The notes under the pieces were generated by a model. That model had not been told where the DNA came from, searched no databases, and saw only the letters and a list, made by a program, of their open reading frames with translations. Shown in pieces: positions 35,620 to 43,274 of a stretch of DNA of 50,847 nt. The position numbers were made by a program, and so were the translations under genes. This stretch comes from an uncultured Rhodospirillales bacterium (lineage in GTDB: Bacteria; Pseudomonadota; Alphaproteobacteria; Acetobacterales; Acetobacteraceae). The stretch covers positions 1-50,847 of the forward strand of contig CAIYCW010000144.1 in the NCBI GenBank assembly GCA_903924855.1. Direction: 5' to 3'. Numbering within the stretch: the first letter of the stretch is position 1; each line of letters begins with the position of its first letter.

Positions 35620-36374
35620 TGTTCGAGATCGATTGGGGCCATGCCGGGCCCACCATTCTGGCGGCGTTTCTGGCCTCGATGGTGGAGTTCGTTGAAGCAT
35701 TGACCGTGGTGCTGGCGGTGGGTGCGACGCGCGGCTGGAAGGGCGCGCTGGGCGGGGCGGGGCTGGCCCTGCTGATCCTGCTGCTGCTGGTGGCGGTGCT
35801 CGGCCCGGTGCTGACGACGATCCCGCTTGCGACCATTCAGCTTGGGGTGGGCACGCTGCTGCTGATGTTCGGCATGCGCTGGCTGCGCAAGGCCATTCTG
35901 CGCGCCGCCGGGATCATCCCGCTGCATGACGAGGAGGCGCTGTTCGCCAAGGAGGTCGCCACGCTGTCGCGCTTCGCGCGGGTGACGCAGGGCTGGGACA
36001 AGGTTGCGGTGATGACGTCCTTCAAGATCACCATGGTGGAGGGCATCGAGGTGGTGTTCATCGTGATCGCCATGGGCGCTGCCGGGGGCGGGCTGCTGCT
36101 GCCGGCGAGCCTTGGGGCGCTGGCGGCCTTGGTTGTGGTGGTGGGGCTGGGTGTGGCGCTGGCCAAGCCGGTTTCCACCATTCCGGAGAACACGCTGAAA
36201 TTCACCGTGGGCGTGCTGCTGAGCGCGTTCGGCACGTTCTGGATCGGCGAAGGGGCCGGGCTGGATTGGCCGGGTGAGGATTGGTCGCTGCTGCTGCTGT
36301 TCGCGGGCTTTCTGGCCTCGGCGTTCGGCGCTGTGTCGTTGTGCAAGCCGAAGACCGTGGGGAGGGCTGCGTGA
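35619..36374 (+). CDS. Internally duplicated membrane protein with paired ExxE motifs (COG4280-like)
   Basis: A 251-residue multi-pass protein. Two halves are clear repeats. Residues about 17-98 contain MVEFVEALTVVLAVGA, TTIPLATIQLGVGTLLLMFG. Residues about 135-214 contain MVEGIEVVFIVIAMGA, STIPENTLKFTVGVLLSAFG. Each half places Glu-x-x-Glu (E23/E26 and E141/E144) inside a membrane helix. This recalls the paired acidic motifs of two-fold symmetric cation transporters (UPF0016/GDT1, FTR1), though the exact ExGDKT or REGLE motifs are absent. The family is uncharacterised to my knowledge. It is the fourth gene of the 31.8-kb ABC operon, coupled by TGATG overlaps on both sides. Confidence 0.88.
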   Translation: MFEIDWGHAGPTILAAFLASMVEFVEALTVVLAVGATRGWKGALGGAGLALLILLLLVAVLGPVLTTIPLATIQLGVGTLLLMFGMRWLRKAILRAAGIIPLHDEEALFAKEVATLSRFARVTQGWDKVAVMTSFKITMVEGIEVVFIVIAMGAAGGGLLLPASLGALAALVVVVGLGVALAKPVSTIPENTLKFTVGVLLSAFGTFWIGEGAGLDWPGEDWSLLLLFAGFLASAFGAVSLCKPKTVGRAA

Positions 36375-36583
36375 TGGGCTGGTTGAAGGCGATCGGAGCC
36401 GAGCTGCTTGGGCTGTTCGTGGATGATGTGGGGTTCGCAGTGTCGATCCTGGTGTGGGTTGCGGTCTGCGCCGTGATCCTGCCGCTGCTGGGTCTGCCGG
36501 GGGCAGCACCTGCGCTGGTGCTGTTCCTGGGGCTGCTGGGCATTCTGGTGGAGAGTGCTGTGCGCCGCGCGCGCAAGGGGTAG
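36374..36583 (+). CDS. Small two-helix membrane protein, last gene of the ABC operon
   Basis: A 69-residue protein with an amphipathic N-terminus (MGWLKAIGAELLGLFVDD), two hydrophobic helices (about 19-39 and 43-61) and a basic tail (RRARKG). I do not recognise a named family. Its ATG overlaps the stop of the ExxE membrane protein (TGATG), so the two are probably made together and may form a complex. The positive tail suggests both ends face the cytoplasm. The longer open frame starting upstream overlaps the previous gene and is not supported. Confidence 0.75.
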   Translation: MGWLKAIGAELLGLFVDDVGFAVSILVWVAVCAVILPLLGLPGAAPALVLFLGLLGILVESAVRRARKG

Positions 36584-36599
36584 ACATTCGGCCAAAGAC

Positions 36600-36685
36600 C
36601 GTCAGTGCGAGCGGAGTGACGCAATCCATTGGACCGAGTGTCGCGTTGTGGCTCGATGGATTGCTTCGCTTCGCTCGCAATGACG
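36600..36685. repeat. Palindromic intergenic repeat, copy B (complete inverted pair)
   Basis: The left arm (36600-36628, beginning CGTCAGTGCGAGCG) and right arm (36657-36685, ending GCTCGCAATGACG) are inverted and match at 25 of 29 positions, around a 28-base loop. Two of the four mismatches are G-T wobbles. This fills the gap between two converging ABC operons and could serve as a transcription barrier or mRNA end. Confidence 0.85.
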
Positions 36686-36694
36686 AATTTGTCT

Positions 36695-37756
36695 TTATGC
36701 CTTCATCACCCGCGGGGCTGACGCGTCCCATTGCGCCACCACGGGGGCGCCGGGTTTGAAATCCTCGGCGTGTTCGCTGGCCAGATCGGCCCAGAGATGC
36801 AGGTCGGTGGCGCCATGGACGGCGATGCGCACGCGGGTGAGTGAGCCTAAGAAGATGGTCTCGCGCACCTCGCCGGCCAGGGCGCCGGTCGGGATGTGGC
36901 CGTTGCGCGGGGTGAGCTGCACCTTCTCGGGGCGGATGAACATCTCCACCGGCTCGCCCCTCGGATGAGCGGCGGCGGCGTGCGCCGGAAGGGTGAAATC
37001 CGCCACGCGGACGTGATCGCCCTGCGCCTGGCCGGCGAACACCGCACCGGAGCCGATGAAGCGGGCGACGAAGCCATCCGCCGGTTCGCGGTAGATGGCA
37101 GCGGGCGTTGCCACCTGCAGCAGGCGGCCGCCATTCATCACCGCCACACGATCGGAGATCGACAACGCCTCCTCCTGATCGTGCGTCACCAGCATGGTGG
37201 TGACACCGGTTTCGCGCTGGATGCGGCGGATCTCCTCGCGCAGCTGGACGCGGACCTTGGCGTCAAGTGCTGAGAGCGGCTCGTCCAGCAGCAGCACCTG
37301 GGGCTGGACGGCAAGCGCGCGGGCGAGGGCCACGCGCTGCTGCTGGCCGCCGGAGAGCTGGTGCGGGAATTTCGCCTCGTGGCTCGACAGGCCAACCATG
37401 TCCAGCAACTGCCGGGCGCGGGCCAGTTGCACGTCGCGCTTCTGGCCGGCGACGCGCGGGCCGAAGCAGACATTGTCCAGCGCTGTCATGTTGGGGAACA
37501 GCGAGTAGGACTGGAACACCATGCCCATGCGGCGCCGGGCGGTGGGCAGTTTTGTCACGTCATCGCCCGCCACGAGCACCTGGCCGGCATCGGGCTGGAT
37601 GAAGCCGGCCACGATGCGCAGCAAGGTGGTCTTGCCGCAGCCGCTGGGGCCGAGCAGGCAGATCAGCTCGCCATCGCCCATGGCGAGATCGATGGCGGAC
37701 AGCACCTCGCGCCCGGAATAGGATTTGCGCACGCCCTTGATGTCGACGGTGGCCAT
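36695..37756 (-). CDS. ABC transporter ATP-binding protein (PotA/FbpC/PhnT class)
   Basis: ATPase of 353 residues for the importer at 36.7-40.7 kb. Walker A is GPSGCGKTT, the Q-loop VFQSYSLFPN, the signature [14 protein letters not shown], Walker B VLLLDEP and the switch THDQEEA. A TOBE-type domain (about 270-350) follows, with FIRPEKVQLTPRNG. The start MATVDIKG is fixed by proximity to the upstream permease (5-base gap) and by the family N-terminus; a longer frame runs into the permease gene and is not credible. It is the last gene of a four-gene operon. Confidence 0.92.
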   Translation of the reverse strand: MATVDIKGVRKSYSGREVLSAIDLAMGDGELICLLGPSGCGKTTLLRIVAGFIQPDAGQVLVAGDDVTKLPTARRRMGMVFQSYSLFPNMTALDNVCFGPRVAGQKRDVQLARARQLLDMVGLSSHEAKFPHQLSGGQQQRVALARALAVQPQVLLLDEPLSALDAKVRVQLREEIRRIQRETGVTTMLVTHDQEEALSISDRVAVMNGGRLLQVATPAAIYREPADGFVARFIGSGAVFAGQAQGDHVRVADFTLPAHAAAAHPRGEPVEMFIRPEKVQLTPRNGHIPTGALAGEVRETIFLGSLTRVRIAVHGATDLHLWADLASEHAEDFKPGAPVVAQWDASAPRVMKA

Positions 37757-37761
37757 GGTCT

Positions 37762-38532
37762 TCAGCGTCCCCCCACGGCGGGTCTGCGCCCGCCGCCCAG
37801 CACCAGCACGCCCAGCATCGCCGCCCATGTCAGCAGGAAGCTGGCCACCGAAAGCGCTGCCGCCTCGGTCGGGTCGTGCTGGCCGATCTCGTTGATGTAA
37901 ACCGCGTAGGTGTGAAACAGCAGCACATTGGCGAAGGTGAATTCGCCGAACACCACGGCCAGTGTGAGCAGCGCGCTGCCGAGCATGGCGGAGCGCAGGC
38001 TGGGCAGCACCACCAGGCGGATGATCTGGCCGAGGCTTGCGCCGAGCGACTGGCCGGCTTCGGTCAGCGTGTCGAGGTCGATGGATTTCAGACCAACATC
38101 GATGGCGCGATAGGCGTAGGGCAGGCCCAGGAAGAAATATGGCACCACCAGGTAGAAGGGCGTGCCGATCAGCCATTCCGGGCCGGTGAACAGCGCGGAC
38201 AGGCCGGCGACGAGGGCGATGGCGGGGACCACGAAGGGCAAGGTGGCCATGAACTCGAACACCGGGCGCAGACGTGGGGCGTAGAGATTCATGAAGATCA
38301 TCGCCGGCACCAGCAGCACCAGCAGGGCCAGAACGCTGGCCAGGGACAGCTGGATGGACAGCCAGGCCGATTCGAACAGCTTGGGTGAGTGCAGCAGGAT
38401 GCGGTAGCTGTCGAAGCCGTAACGATCCCCGCCTTCCCAGAAGCTGAAAGTGGCGGTCATCACCAAAGGCGTGATGAAGAAGATGGCGGCCAGCACCAGA
38501 ATGGCCCAGCCGCCGAGGCCGAGGCGGTTCAC
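37762..38532 (-). CDS. ABC transporter permease (PotC/PhnV class)
   Basis: Permease of 256 residues with six helices and the EAA loop LTEAGQSLGASLGQIIRLVVLP near residues 157-178. The N-terminus MNRLGLGGWAILVLAAIFFITP forms helix 1. It pairs with the 282-residue permease encoded just upstream, with which it overlaps by 4 bases (ATGA). The ATPase gene follows 5 bases downstream. The order binding protein, permease, permease, ATPase fits spermidine, ferric or 2-aminoethylphosphonate (PhnSTUV) systems. Confidence 0.92.
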   Translation of the reverse strand: MNRLGLGGWAILVLAAIFFITPLVMTATFSFWEGGDRYGFDSYRILLHSPKLFESAWLSIQLSLASVLALLVLLVPAMIFMNLYAPRLRPVFEFMATLPFVVPAIALVAGLSALFTGPEWLIGTPFYLVVPYFFLGLPYAYRAIDVGLKSIDLDTLTEAGQSLGASLGQIIRLVVLPSLRSAMLGSALLTLAVVFGEFTFANVLLFHTYAVYINEIGQHDPTEAAALSVASFLLTWAAMLGVLVLGGGRRPAVGGR

Positions 38533-39377
38533 GATTTCACCGACCAGCGCGCGGCGCGCGCCGAGAGCAGGTTGCTGGCGAGCAGGACCAGCACCATCAC
38601 CACGATCATGCCGACCGACAGCGCCGCGCCGATCTGCGGTTCGGAGACCACATTGCCGGACAGCACGGCCGAGATCTCGGTGGTGACGAGGGCGATGTTG
38701 CCCGAGGTCAGCGCATAGGCGGTGCCGTAGGCGGAGAACGCGCTGCCGAACAGCAGGATCCAGGCGGCGAGCAGCGAGGGGGCCAGCACCGGCAGGCCGA
38801 CCAGGCGCCAGTATTGCCAGGTGGAGGCGCCGAGATTTTCCGCAGCCTCCCGCCAGGACGGGCGCAGCGCCTCCAGCGCCGGAAAGAAGATGATCACCAT
38901 CAGCGGGATCTGGAAATAGGAATAGACCAGTGTGAGGCCGCCGATCGAATACAGGCTGAAGCCGGCGGCGTAGATGTCGATCCCCCAGGTCTTGAGCAGC
39001 TTGGTCAGCAGTCCCAGCGTGCCAAGGGTTGCGATGAAGGAGAAGGCGAGCGGCACGCCCGCGAAATTGGCGGCGACCGCGGAGAAGCTGGTGACGACCG
39101 AGCGCAGCCAGCGTGGTGCGTCGTCTTTCAGCACGGCAAACGCGATGAGGCCGCCCGCAATCACGCCCACGGTTGCCGACAGCAACGACAGGATCAGCGA
39201 GTTCTCGAAGCTGGAGGCGTATTGGTACTGCGCCAGCGCCTGAAAATATTCGAGCGTGAAGGCGCCATCGTCATCGAACACCGCCTGGATCGCCAGCATC
39301 GCGGTGGGCGCGAGCATGAACAGCACGTTCACCGCCAGGAACAACACGATGAAGAAGACGGCCAGAGGCGAACGCAA
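38529..39377 (-). CDS. ABC transporter permease (PotB/PhnU class)
   Basis: Permease of 282 residues with six helices. The EAA coupling loop reads WREAAENLGASTWQYWRLVGLP at about 163-184. The first helix (AVFFIVLFLAVNVLFMLAP) lies at the very N-terminus. It is the first of two permease genes and follows the binding-protein gene after a 179-base gap that holds a strong hairpin and palindromic repeat copy C. Its stop overlaps the next permease start. Substrate is discussed with the binding protein. Confidence 0.92.
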   Translation of the reverse strand: MRSPLAVFFIVLFLAVNVLFMLAPTAMLAIQAVFDDDGAFTLEYFQALAQYQYASSFENSLILSLLSATVGVIAGGLIAFAVLKDDAPRWLRSVVTSFSAVAANFAGVPLAFSFIATLGTLGLLTKLLKTWGIDIYAAGFSLYSIGGLTLVYSYFQIPLMVIIFFPALEALRPSWREAAENLGASTWQYWRLVGLPVLAPSLLAAWILLFGSAFSAYGTAYALTSGNIALVTTEISAVLSGNVVSEPQIGAALSVGMIVVMVLVLLASNLLSARAARWSVKS

Positions 39378-39464
39378 GATGTCGGCTCCGATTCAGGTGG
39401 GCGATCGCCGGTGCACACTGAACCAGATGGGCCGTGCACGCCAAAGCGCGTGGCCGCGGTTCAA

Positions 39465-39493
39465 TGGATTGCTTCGCTTTGCTCGTAATGACG
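39465..39493. repeat. Palindromic intergenic repeat, copy C (single arm)
   Basis: A 29-base arm begins TGGATTGCTTCGCTTT and ends AATGACG. It differs by two bases from the right arm of copy B, and no left arm is seen. It lies between the binding-protein and first permease genes of the second ABC operon. Confidence 0.75.
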
Positions 39494-39520
39494 ATGGAAG
39501 GCTGGGGTCTGGTCAGGCGT

Positions 39521-39548
39521 GAGGCGACCCGGCGGGCCGGGTCGCCTC
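39521..39548 (-). terminator. Hairpin downstream of the second ABC binding-protein gene
   Basis: A perfect 12-bp GC-rich stem (GAGGCGACCCGG, 39521-39532, with CCGGGTCGCCTC, 39537-39548) and a CGGG loop lie nine bases past the binding-protein stop on the minus strand. It probably stabilises the binding-protein mRNA and attenuates the permease genes. Confidence 0.75.
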
Positions 39549-39556
39549 GGCTTGGA

Positions 39557-40684
39557 TCAGACCTTGACGAGACGCGGCCAGGCTTCGGCGATCACCTTCT
39601 TCGCCTTGTCCGCCTGATCGGCGGAGGCGAATTTGATGCCCTTGTAGGCGGCGGCCGGCGGCAGGTTGGCGAGCATCGAGTCGGGGATCTTGCCGGCTGC
39701 CACCATCGCGTTGAAGCGGATCGGATGGGCAAAGCCGGTGAGGAACGACAGCTGCCCCTCGTCGGAATACATGTATTCCATCCAGAGCTTGGCGGCGTTC
39801 GGGTTCGGCGCATAGGCGCTGATCGCCTGGCAGTAATAGTTGGCGAAGGGCTGCGCGCCTTCCGGCACCACAACGTCGAGCGCCACCTTGGCGGCGTTGT
39901 CCTTCTTGTATTGCAGGGTCAGGTAATCCCAATCGATGGTGATCGGGGTCTGGCCGGCGACGAGGCTGGCGGCGAGGCCCTTGGCCGGGTTGAAGTTGCC
40001 GATCTTGGCCAGCTCGGCGAAGAACTCAACGCCGGGCAGCACGTTGTCGAAGCTGCCGCCATGGGCAAGGGCTGCGGCGAAGACGGCGCCGATCGCGGCA
40101 CCGGCCGAGAGCGGGCTGCCGTTCAGCGCGATCATGCCCTTGTATTCCGGCTTCATCAGGTCAGACCAGGTCTGCGGGGTGTTCTTGACCACCGATTTGT
40201 TGGCGGCGAACGAGATCACGCCGTAATAGTCGCCGTAATAATGGCCGTCCTTGTCCTTGGTGTCGTCCGGGATTTCGTTCCAGGTCATCACCTTGTAGGG
40301 GGCGTAGAGCTTCTCCTTCATGCCGGTCAGCGCGAAGGACAGGCCGACATCGACCGCATCGGGGGCGCGCTTCTGGCTCTTCAGGCTGCGGATCGCCTGG
40401 AGTTCCTCGGCCGAGGAGCCATCCGGGTTCGCGTCGTCGATCTTGATGCCGTAGAGCTCGCTGAAGCGGTCCATGGCGGCGCCATAATTGGCCCAGTCGC
40501 GCGGCAGGGTGATGACGTTGAGCTGGCCTTCCTTCTTGGCGGCGGCGACGAGGCCGGCCGGCACGTTCGGGCCGGGCGTGCCGGCGGCGAAGGCCGGGCG
40601 GAAGAAGGACGGGCCGGCGCCGAAGAAGCTGGTGCTGGCGGCGGCGATGCCCGACTTCATGATGAAGCGACGATTGAACGACAT
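39557..40684 (-). CDS. ABC transporter substrate-binding protein (PotD/FbpA/AEP class)
   Basis: Periplasmic binding protein of 375 residues with an exported, twin-arginine-like N-terminus (NRRFIMKSGIAAASTSFFG). The mature part has LVAAAKKEGQLNVITLPRDW, YYGVISFAANKSVV and PQTWSDLMKPEYKGMI, all typical of this class. ANYYCQAIS contains a Tyr pair reminiscent of ferric-binding FbpA, so an iron role is possible. Against that, a three-repeat Pho-box-like element lies 48-76 bases upstream, favouring a phosphonate such as 2-aminoethylphosphonate. The start MSFNRRF is preferred over a more upstream ATG (40819) that would read through the promoter. It is the first gene of its operon. Confidence 0.88.
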   Translation of the reverse strand: MSFNRRFIMKSGIAAASTSFFGAGPSFFRPAFAAGTPGPNVPAGLVAAAKKEGQLNVITLPRDWANYGAAMDRFSELYGIKIDDANPDGSSAEELQAIRSLKSQKRAPDAVDVGLSFALTGMKEKLYAPYKVMTWNEIPDDTKDKDGHYYGDYYGVISFAANKSVVKNTPQTWSDLMKPEYKGMIALNGSPLSAGAAIGAVFAAALAHGGSFDNVLPGVEFFAELAKIGNFNPAKGLAASLVAGQTPITIDWDYLTLQYKKDNAAKVALDVVVPEGAQPFANYYCQAISAYAPNPNAAKLWMEYMYSDEGQLSFLTGFAHPIRFNAMVAAGKIPDSMLANLPPAAAYKGIKFASADQADKAKKVIAEAWPRLVKV

Positions 40685-40731
40685 GCGGATCCCCAATTGT
40701 ATTTTTGGAGACCGCACCCTAGTCGCGGCAG

Positions 40732-40760
40732 AAGTCAGGGTGGTGACAGAACGGTGAAGT
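40732..40760 (-). promoter_or_regulatory. Candidate PhoB box before the second ABC operon
   Basis: On the plus strand, AAGTCAG, GTGACAG and GTGAAGT occur with exact 11-base spacing (40732, 40743, 40754). Read on the coding strand these are ACTTCAC, CTGTCAC and CTGACTT. The middle half-site is a full consensus match and the outer two are partial. It sits just upstream of the binding-protein gene at 40684. Confidence 0.5.
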
Positions 40761-40796
40761 TTCGTGCTGCCCAGATGTTTCCGCGCAGAGCCCGGT

Positions 40797-41531
40797 TCAG
40801 CGAAGTCCTTGCCCGCCATTGACGCTGATCACTTGGGCGGTGACCCAGCTGGCGCGGGGGCTGGCCAGGAAGACCACGACCTCGGCCACCTCCTCTGGCG
40901 TGCCCATGCGGCCCATCGGGCAGTTGGCAAGGGTTGCGTTGTAGAGATCGGGCTCGTCGCGCTTGCGGCGGTCCCACACACCGTCCTTGAACTCGATCGA
41001 GCCGGGGGCGACGCAGTTGACCCGGATGCCGGAGCGGATGAGGGCGGCGGCCTGGGTGCGGGTGTAGTGGATGACGGCGGCCTTGGCGGCGCCATAGGCG
41101 GGGGAGCGGACCGAGGGGTTGAGGCCGGAGCCGGAGGCGATGTTGATGATGGCGGCCCCGCTGGACACCTTCAGATGCGGCACCGCGAATCGGGAGGCGC
41201 GCACCAGGCCCATCAGATCGACCTGGAGATTGGCCTCCCAGCTGGCTTCGTCGTCGGTCGGGCCATAGCCGGTGGCGTTGTTGACCAGCACGTCGATGCC
41301 GCCGAGGACGCTGGCGGCTTCGGCGATATAGGCCTCGATCTGGTCGAGCTTGGACAGGTCGCAGGAGGAGGTGTGGGCGAGCTTGCCTGCCAACTTGGCC
41401 TCGGCGAGGGCGGCTTCGCCGCGCGCGCAGATCGAGACCTGTGCGCCCTGTGCGGCGCAGGCGATGGCGATCGCCCGCCCGATGCCCCGGCTGCCGCCCG
41501 CCACCACAACCCGCTTGCCCAAAAGTTCCAT
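40797..41531 (-). CDS. Short-chain dehydrogenase/reductase (SDR)
   Basis: Classical SDR of 244 residues. The cofactor motif GGSRGIGRAIA is at about 12-22, NNATG at about 87-91, the catalytic Ser in IASGSG, and the YxxxK pair in PAYGAAKAA. ARG after the second strand is compatible with NADP(H). The substrate is unknown; many relatives are annotated as 3-oxoacyl-ACP reductases without evidence. It is divergent from the tctABC operon (225-base gap), so it may belong to the same carboxylate pathway as the two cupins. It is transcribed towards, but separate from, the second ABC operon. Confidence 0.92.
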   Translation of the reverse strand: MELLGKRVVVAGGSRGIGRAIAIACAAQGAQVSICARGEAALAEAKLAGKLAHTSSCDLSKLDQIEAYIAEAASVLGGIDVLVNNATGYGPTDDEASWEANLQVDLMGLVRASRFAVPHLKVSSGAAIINIASGSGLNPSVRSPAYGAAKAAVIHYTRTQAAALIRSGIRVNCVAPGSIEFKDGVWDRRKRDEPDLYNATLANCPMGRMGTPEEVAEVVVFLASPRASWVTAQVISVNGGQGLR

Positions 41532-41595
41532 GATATTCTCCTATGCCCTCAGCCGACAGCGCACGCCCTCCCCCGTCAACCCCCGCCAAACGATC

Positions 41596-41629
41596 AAAAG
41601 TTTTTTGCTTCTTTTTTTCAAAAAAGAAG
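41596..41629. repeat. AT-rich palindromic repeat, copy 2
   Basis: AAAAGTTTTTTGCTTC opens the element. A hairpin of CTTCTTTTTT (41608-41617) with AAAAAAGAAG (41620-41629) follows. It is the inverted counterpart of the copy at 8337-8374. It lies in the divergent region between the SDR and tctA genes. Apart from this the gap shows only the tctA ribosome-binding site. Confidence 0.75.
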
Positions 41630-41756
41630 TGCTTTGCTTTCTCTTTCGGCGCTGGGCCCTCTGCGAACGCATTGTATGATAATCAGACACACCCTCTCGC
41701 AATCCTCAGCGACGCGCTTTAGAAAGGCGGCAACGGATACGACAGATGGGGAGAGA

Positions 41757-43274
41757 GTGTTGCACGCGGATGTCATTCTCTCCTCCCTGATCGGCCTGAT
41801 CACCACGCCGCAGCTGTTGGGGCTGATGCTGCTGGCGGTGCCGATCGGCATCTTCTTCGGCGCGGTGCCGGGGTTGGGGGGCAAGCTTGGCATCGTGCTG
41901 CTGATCCCGTTTGTCTATGGTATGGACCCCCTGCCCGGCTGCGTGTTTCTGTTGTCGATGCATGCGATCGTGCACACGGGCGGCATTGTGCCGAGCCTGT
42001 TGTTTGGCGTTCCGACCAACGGGCCAGAGGCGCCGCTGCTGGTGGATGGCTATCCGATGGTGCGCGCCGGCCGCGCGGGCCGCGCCCTGGGGGCGGCCCT
42101 TGGCGCTTCGGCGATCGGCGGCGTGATCGGGGTGATCTGCCTGGCGTTGATTCTGCCGGTGGTACAGCCTTTCGTGCTGGCGTTCTCGCCCACCGAGTTC
42201 TTCTGGCTGGCGGTGGTGGGCATCACGCTGATCTCGGCGCTGGCCGGAAAGATGCTGATCCCGGGGCTGATGATCGGCTGCCTGGGCTGGCTGATCGGGT
42301 TGATCGGGCTGGACCCGCAGACCGGGGCGCAGCGCTACACCTTCGGCCAGCTCTTTCTGTGGGACGGGTTTGACGTGATCAGCGGCGTGCTGGCGCTGTA
42401 TGCGCTGCCGGAGATGATGCTGCTGGGGCGGCGCGGAGGCGATGGCGCGCCGGCCATCACCGGCACGGCCGCGCATTACACGCTGGGCGAGGTGCTCGAT
42501 GGGGTGCGCGACAATCTGCGCCATTGGGGGCTGACGCTGATCACCTCGGTGATGGGCACGTTCATCGGCATGATCCCGGGGTTGGGCGGCGAGGCGGCGG
42601 GGTGGATGTGCTACGCCTTTGCGGTGTCGCGCACGCGCGATCGGGCGCGTTTCGGCACGGGCGCCGTCGAGGGGGTGATCGCGCCGGCGACGGGGATGAA
42701 CGCCAAGGAGGGCGGCGGGTTGCTGCCGACGCTGTTCTTTGGCGTGCCGGCCGGATCGGGCATGGCGATCATGCTGGGTGCGATGGTGATGCTGGGGGTG
42801 AAGCCCGGGCCGCTGCTGATTGTGCATGATCTGCCGCTGGTGTGGTCCATGCTGTGGGCGATCGTGCTGTCCAACCTGATCTGTTCGGTGTTTCTGGTGC
42901 TGGTGGGACGGCATCTGGGGGCGATTGCGCATATCCGCGCCAATCTGCTGGTGCCGGTGGTGCTGGTGTTCACCCTGCTTGGCACCTATCTGGCGCGCGA
43001 GCATTGGGAGAGCCTGCTGGTGCTGGGCGGCATGGGGGCGCTTGGCTATGTGATGCGGCGCAACAACTGGCCGCGGCCGTGCTTCATCATCGGCCTGGTG
43101 CTGGGGCCGACCGCCGAGCAGAGTTTCCACAAGGCCTATGCGCTGTGGGGGGCTGGATTTCTGGTGCAGCCGACCTCGCTGGTGATGATGGCGATCATGG
43201 TGGCGGCGCTTGGCTACAATGTGTGGAAGGCGCGGCATCCATCCGCCGTGCATGCAGCGGAGCATGCGGCATGA
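41757..43274 (+). CDS. tctA: Tripartite tricarboxylate transporter, large membrane subunit TctA
   Basis: Large inner-membrane subunit of a TTT-family secondary importer, 505 residues and about 11-12 helices. FFGAVPGLGGKLGIVLLIPFVYGMDPLP and GMIPGLGGEAAGWMCYAFAV are the two PGLGG signature repeats, and LLVDGYPM is also typical. The start is not an ATG. GTG at 41757 or TTG at 41760 follows GGGGAG, and TTG has the better spacing (six bases). An in-frame ATG at 41676 has no ribosome-binding site. It works with TctB and the periplasmic TctC downstream to bring in a carboxylate; the substrate is unknown. Confidence 0.92.
   Translation: MLHADVILSSLIGLITTPQLLGLMLLAVPIGIFFGAVPGLGGKLGIVLLIPFVYGMDPLPGCVFLLSMHAIVHTGGIVPSLLFGVPTNGPEAPLLVDGYPMVRAGRAGRALGAALGASAIGGVIGVICLALILPVVQPFVLAFSPTEFFWLAVVGITLISALAGKMLIPGLMIGCLGWLIGLIGLDPQTGAQRYTFGQLFLWDGFDVISGVLALYALPEMMLLGRRGGDGAPAITGTAAHYTLGEVLDGVRDNLRHWGLTLITSVMGTFIGMIPGLGGEAAGWMCYAFAVSRTRDRARFGTGAVEGVIAPATGMNAKEGGGLLPTLFFGVPAGSGMAIMLGAMVMLGVKPGPLLIVHDLPLVWSMLWAIVLSNLICSVFLVLVGRHLGAIAHIRANLLVPVVLVFTLLGTYLAREHWESLLVLGGMGALGYVMRRNNWPRPCFIIGLVLGPTAEQSFHKAYALWGAGFLVQPTSLVMMAIMVAALGYNVWKARHPSAVHAAEHAA

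Noticed and set aside
33246..35700. Minus-strand frames opposite the fused permease and ATPase
   Set aside because: They are Gln/Arg/His-rich, with no membrane helices or motifs, and lie antisense to a well-supported operon.
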